Notes under the pieces: model-generated | Told to the model about the DNA's origin: nothing | Seen by the model: the letters and a program-made list of their open reading frames with translations, nothing else | Database searches by the model: none | In this document: positions 7,968-15,755 of the stretch, in pieces | Numbering within the stretch: position 1 is the first letter of the stretch | Layout of the letters: the number at the start of each line of letters is the position of its first letter | Position numbers and translations under genes: made by a program | DNA from: CAMDBL01 sp964498125 | GTDB taxonomy: Bacteria > Pseudomonadota > Alphaproteobacteria > Rhizobiales > Hyphomicrobiaceae | DNA: 32,962 nt | Assembly (NCBI GenBank): GCA_964498125.1 | Contig: CAZCGE010000085.1 | Location: 1 to 32,962 of the forward strand | Direction of reading: 5' to 3'

Positions 7968-10049
7968 TCACCCCTTCCTGATCCACACATGATTGTCGTG
8001 ATAGGCCGTGCCGCCGAACGGCGCGGACTGATGCGCGCTGGTCAAAGTATTGATGCCTTCGCCGCCTTCGAAGGCGTCGTTGGGCGGGATGCTCTCGACG
8101 ATGACGACGCCGCGCAGAACGCCCGCGAAGGCCTCCGCCAGCAGCACGATTTCGCCGCGCTCGTTGCCCATGCGGATGCGCTCGCCGTTGGCAAGGCCGA
8201 GCCCGCCCATGTCGTCGGGATGGATCTTGGCCCTCGGCGCGCCTTCCCGCTTCAGGCTCGACGGCAGCTCGTTGAACGTCGAGTTGAGGTAGCCGCGCGA
8301 GGGTGAGGTGGCGAGCTTGAAGGGATGCTTGTCATCCGCCTTCTCGTTGACGTCCCAGTGGTCGGGCAGGCTCGGCGGCAGGTGCGAGGCGCCGAAATCG
8401 TGCTTGCGCGGCGCCGGCACGTTCGGCCAGTCGACCTTGAAGTGGAACTTGCCATCCGTGTGGGCAAAACCGTCGAGGTAGTGCGCCGTGCGGAACTCAG
8501 GCTGGCAATCGAGCCACTTCGCCGCCTCCAACTCGTCGAGGTTGCCCCAGCCGGAGGACTTTAGAGTCGCGTCGATGATCTCGCGCGCGGTCATGTCGAA
8601 GCCGCGATGCTCAGCGCCAACGCGCTTGGCCAGCGCTGAGATCAGATCGTGGTTGGAGCGGCACTCGCCTGGCGCTGGAATCAAACTGGGCCCGAGCAGG
8701 ATGTGCTGGTGGCCGCCGCCCTGGTAGATGTCGTCGTGCTCGACGAACTGGGTGGCCGGCAGCACGATGTCGGCCATGCGCGCGGTCGCCGTCATGAAGT
8801 GCTCGTGCACGCAGGTGAACAGATCCTCGCGCGCGAAGCCGGCCTTGACCTTGCGCTGCTCGGGCGCGACCTGCACCGGATTGGTCGACTGCACCAGCAG
8901 CGCGGTCACCGGCGGCCCCTTGCCGAGATCATGGCGATTGCCGGTCAGAACGTCGCCAATGCGCGATTGATCCAGCACGCGCACGCTCTCATCGCGCACA
9001 TCGAGCCCCTCGATCAACGTCTTGTCCCAATGAAAAATGGCGCCGTTGGTGTGGATCGCGCCGCCGCCTTCGTTGAGCCAGGCACCCGTCACCGCCGGAA
9101 TGCACAGCGCCGCATGCATGTTCACCGCGCCATTGCGCTGGCGCGAGAAGCCGTAGCCGAGGCGGAAGAAGGTGCGCGGCGTGGTGCCGACCAACTTGGC
9201 GAAGTCCTCTATCTCGGCGACCGTCAGCCCGGTGATGGCGCTGGCCCATTCTGGCGTCTTGTCGCTGAGATGCGCCTCGAACGCGCGCGGGCAATCGGTA
9301 TAGCGCTCGAGGTACGGCCAATTGGCATGGCCGTCGCGGAACAGGATGTGCATCACCGCGCAGGCCAGCGCGCCATCGCTGCCCGGCCGCAGGCACAGCG
9401 CCACGTCGGCCTGCTGCATGGTGCCGTTCTGGTAGATGTCGATGGCGACGATCTTCGCCCCGCGCTCCTTGCGGGCGCGGATGGCGTGCGTCATGACGTT
9501 GACCTGGGTGTTGACCGGGTTGGTGCCCCAGATCACCACCAGGTCCGACTTCGCCATCTCGCGCGGATCGGCGCCGGCGAGCTTGCCGGTGCCGGCAATG
9601 AAGCCCGTCCACGACAGCGTCGTGCAGAACGTTGCATACATGTCGGAATACCGCTTGGCATGGCGCAAGCGATTGATGCCGTCGCGCTGCAACAGGCCCA
9701 TGGTGCCGGCATAGAAGTACGGCCACACGGCCTCCGGACCATAACGACGTTCCGCCTCCAGGAACTTCTCCGCCGTGAGATCGAGCGCGTCATCCCAGGA
9801 GATGCGCTCGAACTGGCCGGAACCCTTGGGGCCCTTGCGGCGCAGAGGATGCAGCAGCCGGTCCTTGTGGTGCACGCGCTCGGCGTAGCTGGCGACCTTG
9901 GCGCAGATGACGCCGGCGGTATAGCTGTTGGCCTTGGCGCCGTGCACGCGGCCGATGCGACCACCGTCCAGCAACTCGACTTCGAGCGCACAGGTCGACG
10001 GGCAGTCGTGCGGGCAGACCGAATATCCGACAGGCAGGTGGGCGTTCAT
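7968..10049 (-). CDS. molybdopterin oxidoreductase, DMSO reductase superfamily
   Basis: The 693-residue protein has an N-terminal [4Fe-4S] site (Cys12, Cys16, Cys20 in VCPHDCPSTC and Cys49 in GVICAK). It then has molybdopterin-binding blocks such as VVIWGTNPVNTQ, ADIVLPATQFVEHDD and YQGGGHQHI, and a C-terminal molydopterin-dinucleotide-binding domain (from about SPSRGYLNSTF through RAKIHPDDMGGLGLANGERI). It has no twin-arginine signal, so it is predicted to be cytoplasmic. It resembles the widespread stand-alone 'BisC-like' group rather than a respiratory subunit: no iron-sulfur or membrane-anchor subunit gene is adjacent. The physiological substrate is unknown. The start at 10049 agrees with homology and has GGAGGATG upstream. 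Confidence 0.92.
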   Translation of the reverse strand: MNAHLPVGYSVCPHDCPSTCALEVELLDGGRIGRVHGAKANSYTAGVICAKVASYAERVHHKDRLLHPLRRKGPKGSGQFERISWDDALDLTAEKFLEAERRYGPEAVWPYFYAGTMGLLQRDGINRLRHAKRYSDMYATFCTTLSWTGFIAGTGKLAGADPREMAKSDLVVIWGTNPVNTQVNVMTHAIRARKERGAKIVAIDIYQNGTMQQADVALCLRPGSDGALACAVMHILFRDGHANWPYLERYTDCPRAFEAHLSDKTPEWASAITGLTVAEIEDFAKLVGTTPRTFFRLGYGFSRQRNGAVNMHAALCIPAVTGAWLNEGGGAIHTNGAIFHWDKTLIEGLDVRDESVRVLDQSRIGDVLTGNRHDLGKGPPVTALLVQSTNPVQVAPEQRKVKAGFAREDLFTCVHEHFMTATARMADIVLPATQFVEHDDIYQGGGHQHILLGPSLIPAPGECRSNHDLISALAKRVGAEHRGFDMTAREIIDATLKSSGWGNLDELEAAKWLDCQPEFRTAHYLDGFAHTDGKFHFKVDWPNVPAPRKHDFGASHLPPSLPDHWDVNEKADDKHPFKLATSPSRGYLNSTFNELPSSLKREGAPRAKIHPDDMGGLGLANGERIRMGNERGEIVLLAEAFAGVLRGVVIVESIPPNDAFEGGEGINTLTSAHQSAPFGGTAYHDNHVWIRKG

Positions 10050-10264
10050 TCCATCCTCCAGTCGCCACTGACACGGCGAACGGTAGCCCAGTTCCAGGCG
10101 ACGATAAAGCCGCGCTCTGGGGGCCCAGTATTAACCAAGCCGGCACATGGGCACACGCCCATAACGTGGAATACACCGCGATGTCACGCGCGGAACAGCG
10201 TTGCCGGTGCAGGTCTCATAATGTGGGCTGACACTCAACGCCAACACGCCCCCGGAGACCCGCC

Positions 10265-10525
10265 ATGAAGTCGCTCCTGCTCATCACCGCCGCCATCGCC
10301 ACTGTCACAGCCGCCGCCGCCGCCTCCGCCGAGGAGGTACGGCTCAAACTGCCGGGATCGGGCCTGCAAGAGGGCTACTACATGGTCTATATCCCCGCCC
10401 CAAGTGGCCGTACCTCGCAGCGTCAGGTTGAATCCCACGACGCCGTCCGCGCCCACGCCGCCGACCCGACACACCAGTACGACCTGCCGGACTGGGCCCG
10501 CGCCGCCTTCAGCCGCCGCCGCTGA
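10265..10525 (+). CDS. small exported protein, family copy 1
   Basis: This 86-residue protein has a classic signal peptide (MKSLLLIT..., cleavage likely after ASA at about residue 22). The mature part of about 64 residues ends in a block shared with the next two genes: QVESHDAVRAHAADP, then DLPDWARAAF. GGAG lies about 9 bp upstream of the ATG. I do not recognise the family. Compared with copies 2 and 3 it is the most divergent: the GNYKGFP segment is replaced by HQYDLP, and it has an extra GYYMVYIPAPSG region. It is divergent from the oxidoreductase gene and is followed by a probable terminator. Confidence 0.75.
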   Translation: MKSLLLITAAIATVTAAAAASAEEVRLKLPGSGLQEGYYMVYIPAPSGRTSQRQVESHDAVRAHAADPTHQYDLPDWARAAFSRRR

Positions 10526-10550
10526 CCTCTCCCCCCTGTCGAACTCTATC

Positions 10551-10591
10551 CGCGCCGGACCCCTGGAGGAGGTTCGGCGCGCTTACTTTTT
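10551..10591 (+). terminator. rho-independent terminator after small exported protein 1
   Basis: CGCGCCG (10551-10557) pairs with CGGCGCG (10575-10581), with further near-pairing inside, followed by CTTACTTTTT. The hairpin plus T-tract lies 26 bp after the stop codon. It suggests copy 1 is transcribed separately from copies 2 and 3. Confidence 0.6.
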
Positions 10592-10708
10592 GGCTATGCC
10601 CGATCCTTCACGAAGTCGTGCGCGCCAGGGTGCGCGGCAGGTCTTCGCTTTGTCCAGGGAAATGACCATATTGGCTGCCAGTTGGAACAACGAGGCAGGA
10701 GTGGACCC

Positions 10709-10966
10709 ATGCAGTGGCGAACCGGGCCCTTGAGCGTGCTGGTCATGCTGGCACTGGCGACGGCGCTGCCGGCGGAAGCGCGGGAGACCGCAGGATCGAA
10801 GAAGGCGCCAAAGGCCAAGATGGCGACCACGCACGTCGCCTCGCGGCAGATCGAATCCCACGACTGCGTCCGCGCCAACGGTGTCGATCCGGCCGGCAAC
10901 TACAAGGGCTTTCCGTGCTGGGCGCGGGCCGCGTTCGGGCCTGAAAGCGGCCAAGGCCGCCGCTGA
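10709..10966 (+). CDS. small exported protein, family copy 2
   Basis: The 85-residue protein has a signal peptide (MQWRTGPLSVLVMLALATALPAEA, cleavage near residue 24), a basic Lys/Ala-rich stretch, then the family block RQIESHDCVRA...DPAGNYKGFPCWARAAF. It is the only copy with two Cys in the block (HDC and FPC), so an internal disulfide in the periplasm is possible. The start at 10709 is chosen because it puts the signal peptide at the N-terminus; an upstream in-frame ATG at 10682 would not. Function is unknown. Confidence 0.75.
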   Translation: MQWRTGPLSVLVMLALATALPAEARETAGSKKAPKAKMATTHVASRQIESHDCVRANGVDPAGNYKGFPCWARAAFGPESGQGRR

Positions 10967-11122
10967 GGTGGCCCTGGGGTCGTGGCGCCTTGGTGTCTGA
11001 CTTGATGCCGGACACCACTGCGTACCCCCTGGCCGCACCGCGTTCGAGATGTCCGACGGGAGGGCAGGCACCGCGCGCCGCTTCGGATCCGGGTCGTCAT
11101 GCGCGTACCGCGGAGGAATGCC

Positions 11123-11380
11123 ATGCAGCGATTATTGGTGGGTGTCATCGGCGCGCTGACCGTGATGGGCGTGATCGCTGCATCGGCCGAGCCCATCGGC
11201 GTCAAAAGCAAGGCGCGTGCCAAGGCGGCGCCGCCAGCACAGTCGAAAGTCGAGAAACAGCAGGTCCGCGCGATCGAGACCTACGACGACATCCGCGCCA
11301 ACAGCCAGGACCCAGCCGGCAACTACAAGGGCTTCCCGAGCTGGGCGCGCGCCGCGTTCACGAACCCCAACGAGCCGTGA
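11123..11380 (+). CDS. small exported protein, family copy 3
   Basis: The 85-residue protein has a signal peptide (MQRLLVGVIGALTVMGVIAASA, cleavage near residue 22), then a Lys/Ala-rich stretch (VKSKARAKAAPPAQSKVEKQ), then the family block VRAIETYDDIRANSQDPAGN, YKGFPSWARAAF. It has no Cys in the block. CGGAGGA lies 7-12 bp upstream of the ATG at 11123. It closely matches copy 2 in the second half, so the two look like a recent duplication. Function is unknown. Confidence 0.78.
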   Translation: MQRLLVGVIGALTVMGVIAASAEPIGVKSKARAKAAPPAQSKVEKQQVRAIETYDDIRANSQDPAGNYKGFPSWARAAFTNPNEP

Positions 11381-11397
11381 GCGGCACTCCCCGGCGC

Positions 11398-11925
11398 CTA
11401 TTCTGCCGGTAACCACGGAATGTCGGTATCGCCGGGCGTGGCGCCGAAGCCGGTGAGCAGGCTGTGCACCTGGCCGCGGTGGTGGGTCTGGTGATTGAAC
11501 ATGTGTGTGACCAGAACCCAATAGGCATGCCGCAATTCGCGGCCCGATGAATGCTTCCAGATGAACTCCTGCCCGAGCCAGGCGGGATCGACGCTTGCCG
11601 CCCAACCGATGATGGTCTCGTCGAACGCCACGCGCTGGCGCTTCAGCTCGTCCCAGCCGATCTCGAGATTGACCGACTCGCGCGGGATCTTCGGCCAGGG
11701 CTGAGCGCCATAATCAAACCACGGCGGCGCCTTGCCGGCGAAGCGCCCCATCCACTGCTGATCAGCCCACAGCAGATGCGTCAGCGTCTTGTGGATCGAG
11801 CCGAAGTGGGCGCCGCGGTTTTCGCGCCGCTGCGCCTCGGAAAGGGTGTCGGCGGTCGTATACAGATTATTGTTCTGCCAGCGATTGTAGCGCGCCATCA
11901 TCTGCACATGGGCGGGGGCGATCAT
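11398..11925 (-). CDS. DinB family putative metal-dependent hydrolase
   Basis: The 175-residue protein fits the DinB/YfiT-like four-helix bundle. It has the three metal-binding His positions: one in GSIHKTLTHLLWAD and two in HMFNHQTHHRGQVH. It begins with MMARYNRWQNNNLY, typical of the family (YNxWxNxxL). Many members are thiol S-transferases or have unknown function; the real substrate here is unknown. The open frame continues upstream to 12075, but homology begins at 11925. It ends 17 bp from the convergent small exported protein 3. Confidence 0.88.
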   Translation of the reverse strand: MIAPAHVQMMARYNRWQNNNLYTTADTLSEAQRRENRGAHFGSIHKTLTHLLWADQQWMGRFAGKAPPWFDYGAQPWPKIPRESVNLEIGWDELKRQRVAFDETIIGWAASVDPAWLGQEFIWKHSSGRELRHAYWVLVTHMFNHQTHHRGQVHSLLTGFGATPGDTDIPWLPAE

Positions 11926-11971
11926 TGTGGTCTCCGTGCTCCCAAGGGGCTGACCCCATCCGCTCCGACCG

Positions 11972-12394
11972 CTACCCGACGATCTCGTCGCGTCCGAAGT
12001 TGAGGGCGATCTCGCGTTCGGCGGCGGCCGGACTATCGGAGCCGTGCGTCGAGTTCTCACCCATGGACCGGGCAAACATCTTGCGGATGGTGCCTTCGGC
12101 CGCCTTGGCCGGATCGGTGGCGCCCATCACGTCGCGATACTTGGCAATGGCGTTTTCGCCCTCCAGCACCTGCACGACGATCGGACCGGAGGTCATGAAC
12201 GCCGTCAGCTCGCCGTAGAACGGGCGCGCCTTGTGCTCCTCGTAGAATTTCCGCGCCTCAGCCAACGTCCAGCGCACGCGCTTTTGGGCGACAATGCGAA
12301 GTCCCGCCTTCTCGATGACGGCGTTGATGGCGCCGGTCAGATTGCGTTGCGTGGCGTCCGGCTTGATGATCGAAAACGTGCGCTCAATGGCCAT
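11972..12394 (-). CDS. ndk: nucleoside diphosphate kinase
   Basis: Ndk moves the gamma-phosphate from ATP to other NDPs through a phospho-histidine. The 140-residue protein has the family length, starts MAIERTFSIIKPDA, and has the active site NSTHGSDS with His117 as the phosphorylated residue. Ndk-typical stretches such as RPFYGELTAFMTSGPIVVQVLEGENAI are complete. The ATG at 12394 is chosen by homology; an ATG at 12412 would add 6 residues. The spacer to the DinB gene holds GGGGCTGACCCC (11946-11957), a decayed relative of the REP arm. Confidence 0.97.
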   Translation of the reverse strand: MAIERTFSIIKPDATQRNLTGAINAVIEKAGLRIVAQKRVRWTLAEARKFYEEHKARPFYGELTAFMTSGPIVVQVLEGENAIAKYRDVMGATDPAKAAEGTIRKMFARSMGENSTHGSDSPAAAEREIALNFGRDEIVG

Positions 12395-12493
12395 CGGGTG
12401 TCTCGCGGTCAAGGTTCAAGTTGGGTTATTGTGCGCTGCGTTATAGCGGCAGCGGCGGGTGGGCGGCAACCGATCTCATGCGACTGCCCGGCC

Positions 12494-12551
12494 ATCGGGG
12501 TCTGACCCGTCCCGCCGGAGGCGGGCAAGTCAACGAGTGTCTGACCCCGAT
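12494..12551. repeat. composite REP-like inverted repeat abutting ceramidase stop codon
   Basis: ATCGGGGTC (12494-12502) and GACCCCGAT (12543-12551) are perfect inverted arms. Inside them lies a second hairpin CCCGCC/GGCGGG (12511-12516 and 12520-12525). The arms contain the GGGTCTGACCC motif of the RAYT-linked palindromes. The right arm overlaps the stop codon of the ceramidase-like gene, as expected for a repeat that landed at the gene end. Confidence 0.7.
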
Positions 12552-13324
12552 CAGCCTACAGCCCGGCGCAATTGCAGCATGCGATAAAGCCAATAGGCGC
12601 CCAGCGCGGCCGAGACATGCTTCAGGGAATGACCGCTGAGGACGTTGCCCAGCGCGAAGATCACGCCGTCGCATTCCTCGAGCACCTTGGCGCCAAGGTA
12701 GAACGCCAGCGCGATCAGCCAGTCGCCACCGCGCGTGTAGGCCGCCGGGGTCAGCCATAAAATGAATGGGATGACCAGCAGCGGGTAGAATTGCGCCACC
12801 GCGTAGAAGCGTAAATCGTCGACCAAGCCCCAGTAGACGACGCTGCCAGCGCCAAATACCAGGAAAACGACCAGCAGCGTCAGGCAGGTCGCGGGCGCCA
12901 GCGGCAGGCGCTCGCCCAGCATGCCGGCGAACAGGCCCATGAACCCGATGGCCATGGGCAGGCGGTCCCAGACCAGCGACGCGTTGTCCGGCGCCCAATG
13001 GTAGAATGACGATCCGAACCCGGTCAGGAATACGCCCAGGAACAGCGCCTGGTAACAGCGCCGCAGATGCGGCGGCAGGCTCGCTGTGTCGCCGCCCAGC
13101 CAAACCAGGGCCAAGGCGCCGACAACGGCGAAGGGCAGGTTTGAAACGACATTCCAGAAATTCGGTATGCCCAGCAGCGCACGGGTATCGTGAAACCCAT
13201 GATAGGCCAGAGGCTGGCGCAAGGGCTGGAACAGCAGCGCGACCAGGATGATGAGTACGGCCGGCGCCAGCACCACGGCCAGCCGCACCCTGTTCGCCCG
13301 CATATTTGCATCAGTGCTCGTCAT
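12551..13324 (-). CDS. ceramidase-like CREST superfamily membrane protein
   Basis: The 257-residue integral membrane protein has about seven hydrophobic helices. It has the CREST hydrolase residues at the spacing of alkaline ceramidases: Ser105-x3-His109 in GSSFYHW, Asp120 eleven residues later in WDRLPM, and His232-x3-His236 in GHSLKHVSAALGAYW. These residues bind a catalytic zinc in the family. It is annotated as ceramidase-like from this motif; the substrate (a ceramide, or another lipid amide) is inferred. The ATG at 13324 (MTSTDANMRANR) is preferred; a Met at residue 8 is an alternative. The upstream region has a perfect hairpin and direct repeats. Confidence 0.87.
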   Translation of the reverse strand: MTSTDANMRANRVRLAVVLAPAVLIILVALLFQPLRQPLAYHGFHDTRALLGIPNFWNVVSNLPFAVVGALALVWLGGDTASLPPHLRRCYQALFLGVFLTGFGSSFYHWAPDNASLVWDRLPMAIGFMGLFAGMLGERLPLAPATCLTLLVVFLVFGAGSVVYWGLVDDLRFYAVAQFYPLLVIPFILWLTPAAYTRGGDWLIALAFYLGAKVLEECDGVIFALGNVLSGHSLKHVSAALGAYWLYRMLQLRRAVG

Positions 13325-13351
13325 CTGCCGTGTCACTCCCCTAATCAGACT

Positions 13352-13371
13352 TTCGTTGGAAGACCAACGAA
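13352..13371. repeat. perfect 8-bp hairpin between fzlA and ceramidase gene
   Basis: TTCGTTGG (13352-13359), loop AAGA, CCAACGAA (13364-13371). It lies 28 bp upstream of the ceramidase-like gene and 96 bp after the fzlA stop codon. It could be a terminator for fzlA (no T-tract on the minus strand) or an operator for the ceramidase gene. Confidence 0.5.
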
Positions 13372-13374
13372 TCG

Positions 13375-13449
13375 TCTGCTTAGGACTTTGCTTTAGCAGA
13401 GTTTTATCGCAAGACCGCGAGGTACACTTTTGCGAACTCTGCTTAGGAC
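13375..13449. repeat. 12-bp direct repeat pair in fzlA-ceramidase spacer
   Basis: TCTGCTTAGGAC occurs at 13375-13386 and again at 13438-13449 in the 142-bp spacer. Together with the hairpin at 13352 this makes the spacer unusually structured and less GC-rich than its neighbours. Function is unknown. Confidence 0.6.
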
Positions 13450-13466
13450 GTCGAACGAAACCAGCC

Positions 13467-14210
13467 TCAAAAATCCAGATCCGTGTAGTGCGGTGGCGGC
13501 GGCAGGCCGGGGACACGGTCGGCCAGCAGGCCGCGAAACGACGGCCGCGATTTGACGCGAGCATACCAGGCCTTGACCTTGGGATGCTCCTCCCAGGCCA
13601 CTTCCCCGAGATAGTCGAGCACGGACAGGTGGGCCGCCGCGACCATATCGGCGAACGACATGTCGTCGCCGGCAAGCCAGCGCCGGTGATCGGCGAGATA
13701 GGCGATGTAACCCAAGTGATAGCGCAGGTTGGCTTGAATGGCGCGCAACGTCGCCCCCTCCGGCGCGTGATCCGGCGCCTGCTGGCGCGCGTAAACCTTC
13801 TCGTACAGCACCTCGCGCGTCACCTCGCGATCGAGCTTGTGCCCGAACCAGTCGACGAGGCGGCGCACCTCGGCGCGGCCTTCGCCGTCACCGGGAAACA
13901 GGGCAACACGCGGCGCGCCGTCGGGATCGGGCAACAGCGTCTCGGCCAGGTATTCGGAGATGGCATAAGCACCGCACAGAATGGGACCACCCTGGATGGC
14001 GAGCACCGGCAGTTCGCCCGCCGGGTTGAGGGCCAAGAATGCCGGCCGCCACTCCCACGGCTGCTCCTCGCTCATCGTCACCTCGAGTCCGAACTCAGCC
14101 AGCACCAACCGCACGCCGCGCGAATGCGGGCACAGCCGATACTGCGTCAGCGTGCGATTGATCGGCGGCCTTTGTGCGGTCACGGTCGGGGCATCTTCCA
14201 GGTCATGCAT
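13467..14210 (-). CDS. fzlA: FzlA-like GST-fold FtsZ-binding protein
   Basis: FzlA binds FtsZ and controls constriction in Alphaproteobacteria. The 247-residue protein has a thioredoxin-fold N-terminal domain (QYRLCPHSRGVRLVLAEFGL, ALNPAGELPVL) and a helical GST C-terminal domain (YLADHRRWLAGDDMSFAD). The C-terminal tail, PSFRGLLADRVPGLPPPP followed by HYTDLDF, is the part I recognise as FzlA-specific rather than general GST. Residues before TLTQYRLCP are a variable N-terminus, so the exact start (14210) is less certain. It is divergent from uppP, so two envelope/division genes share an upstream region. Confidence 0.85.
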   Translation of the reverse strand: MHDLEDAPTVTAQRPPINRTLTQYRLCPHSRGVRLVLAEFGLEVTMSEEQPWEWRPAFLALNPAGELPVLAIQGGPILCGAYAISEYLAETLLPDPDGAPRVALFPGDGEGRAEVRRLVDWFGHKLDREVTREVLYEKVYARQQAPDHAPEGATLRAIQANLRYHLGYIAYLADHRRWLAGDDMSFADMVAAAHLSVLDYLGEVAWEEHPKVKAWYARVKSRPSFRGLLADRVPGLPPPPHYTDLDF

Positions 14211-14348
14211 CGAGACGACGTACTACAACGCAATGAAGGACCGATTCGAGGCGCGCGGCGCAAGGTATTCGGCTCCTGTGGCCGCGTTGCCATGGCCGAC
14301 GGCGGCAATGTTGCTACAAAGCCAGCCTCGCTTGTCTGATGTGTCCGC

Positions 14349-15179
14349 ATGGAGCCTATTGCGATGTCCAATTGGCAAGTCGTCCTGCTCGGCCTGATCG
14401 AGGGGCTGACCGAGTTCATTCCCGTCTCCTCCACCGGTCACTTGCTGCTGGCCGGTAATTTCCTCGGGTTCTGTTCGCCCGGCAAGGCCTTCGAGATCCT
14501 GATCCAGCTCGGCGCCATCCTGGCAATCCTCAGCGTTTACTTCGGCCGCCTGTGGCGCATTGCGCTGGCGTTGCCGAGTGACGCGGGCACGCGCCGGTTC
14601 GTGCTCGGCGTGCTGCTCGCCTTCCTGCCGGCGGCCGTGATCGGAGCCGGTCTCAACTCAGTCATCGACCGGCTGCTGCAGGCCCCGGTGATCGTTTGCC
14701 TGTCGCTGATCATCGGTGGCGTCATTCTGCTCTATGTCGATCGCATGCAACTGCAGCCACGCTACAGCGACGTGACGGAGATCCCGCCGCTGCTGGCGCT
14801 CAAGATCGGATTGTGCCAGTGCCTGGCCATGATCCCGGGCGTGTCGCGATCAGGCGCCACCATCGTCGGCGCCATGCTGATGGGCACCGACAAGCGAACC
14901 GCAGCCGAATTCTCTTTCTTTCTGGCCATGCCGACGATGGCGGGCGCCTTCGTCTACAAGCTCGCCAAGACCTATTCGGCGCTGTCCGCGAGCGACCTGG
15001 CGAGCATTGCGCTGGGCTTTGTCGTCGCCTTCGCGGCTGGCGTCGTGGTGGTGCGCGTGCTGCTCGACTACGTCAGCCGGCATGGCTTTGCGCTGTTCGC
15101 CTGGTGGCGCATCATCGTCGGCGGCACGGCGCTCGGCGCCCTGCTCGTGCTTGGGCCGACGCATTGCCCCGCGGTTTGA
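14349..15179 (+). CDS. uppP: undecaprenyl-diphosphate phosphatase (UppP/BacA)
   Basis: UppP recycles the lipid carrier undecaprenyl diphosphate in the inner membrane for cell-wall synthesis. The 276-residue polytopic protein has both active-site motifs: EGLTEFIPVSSTGHLLL near the N-terminus and PGVSRSGATI in the middle. Length and hydrophobic pattern match BacA-type UppP. An alternative start at 14364 (MSNWQVV) gives 271 residues and also fits. It converges on ptsN with a 5-bp gap. Confidence 0.96.
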   Translation: MEPIAMSNWQVVLLGLIEGLTEFIPVSSTGHLLLAGNFLGFCSPGKAFEILIQLGAILAILSVYFGRLWRIALALPSDAGTRRFVLGVLLAFLPAAVIGAGLNSVIDRLLQAPVIVCLSLIIGGVILLYVDRMQLQPRYSDVTEIPPLLALKIGLCQCLAMIPGVSRSGATIVGAMLMGTDKRTAAEFSFFLAMPTMAGAFVYKLAKTYSALSASDLASIALGFVVAFAAGVVVVRVLLDYVSRHGFALFAWWRIIVGGTALGALLVLGPTHCPAV

Positions 15180-15184
15180 CGCCA

Positions 15185-15649
15185 TCATGCGGCGTGGATG
15201 GCCGTATCGGCGGTGAGAACGGCATGAATGGCGCCGGCATCGCGCGCGCTGCGCAGGCGCTCGATGATCGCCGGCTCGCGCACGAGACGGGAGATGCGGG
15301 CCAGAGTCTTCAGATGATCGCCGCTGGCGTGCTCGGGCGACAACAACAGGAAGATCAGGTCGACAGGCTCGCCGTCCAGCGCGTCGAAGTCGATGGGGGT
15401 CTGCAGCCTTGCAAACAGACAGACCGTGCGTTCGAGGCTGCGCAGTTTGACATGCGGAATCGCCGCGCCGCTGCCAAAGCCTGTCGAGCCCAGACGCTCG
15501 CGCTGCTGCATGGCATCATAGATCTCGCGCGGGTCCAGGCCCGTGAGCAACCCGGCCTTGCCTGCCAGATCCTGCAGAACCTGCTTCTTGTTGCTGGCTT
15601 GCAGCGAAGCCACGACGGCCTTGCGCGCCACGAGATCACCAAGTTGCAT
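15185..15649 (-). CDS. ptsN: nitrogen-regulatory PTS IIA protein (PtsN)
   Basis: PtsN is the terminal phospho-acceptor of the nitrogen PTS and regulates other proteins by its phosphorylation state. The 154-residue protein has the EIIA (PTS_EIIA_2) fold with the phosphorylated His66 in GSGAAIPHVKL, followed by LFARLQTPIDFDALDGEPVD. It is the last gene of the lptB - rpoN - hpf - ptsN order common in Proteobacteria, 106 bp after hpf. No EI-Ntr or NPr gene is in the window. Confidence 0.95.
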   Translation of the reverse strand: MQLGDLVARKAVVASLQASNKKQVLQDLAGKAGLLTGLDPREIYDAMQQRERLGSTGFGSGAAIPHVKLRSLERTVCLFARLQTPIDFDALDGEPVDLIFLLLSPEHASGDHLKTLARISRLVREPAIIERLRSARDAGAIHAVLTADTAIHAA

Positions 15650-15755
15650 GGTGGCCTTGTCCCATTGCAGCCTCGACTGCGGCCTCGACGCCTTGCACCC
15701 GCCGACCGAACGCTCGTGCCGGCGGGCTGGCGCGTGTCACCGCCGAACTCACGAA

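Noticed and set aside
8649..10268. 539-codon plus-strand frame opposite the molybdopterin oxidoreductase
   Set aside because: The opposite strand has complete cluster and cofactor motifs; this frame has none and is a shadow.
10951..10993. CCAAGGC/GCGCCTTGG imperfect hairpin after small exported protein 2
   Set aside because: It overlaps the coding end, has a long loop and no T-tract, so I do not call it a terminator.
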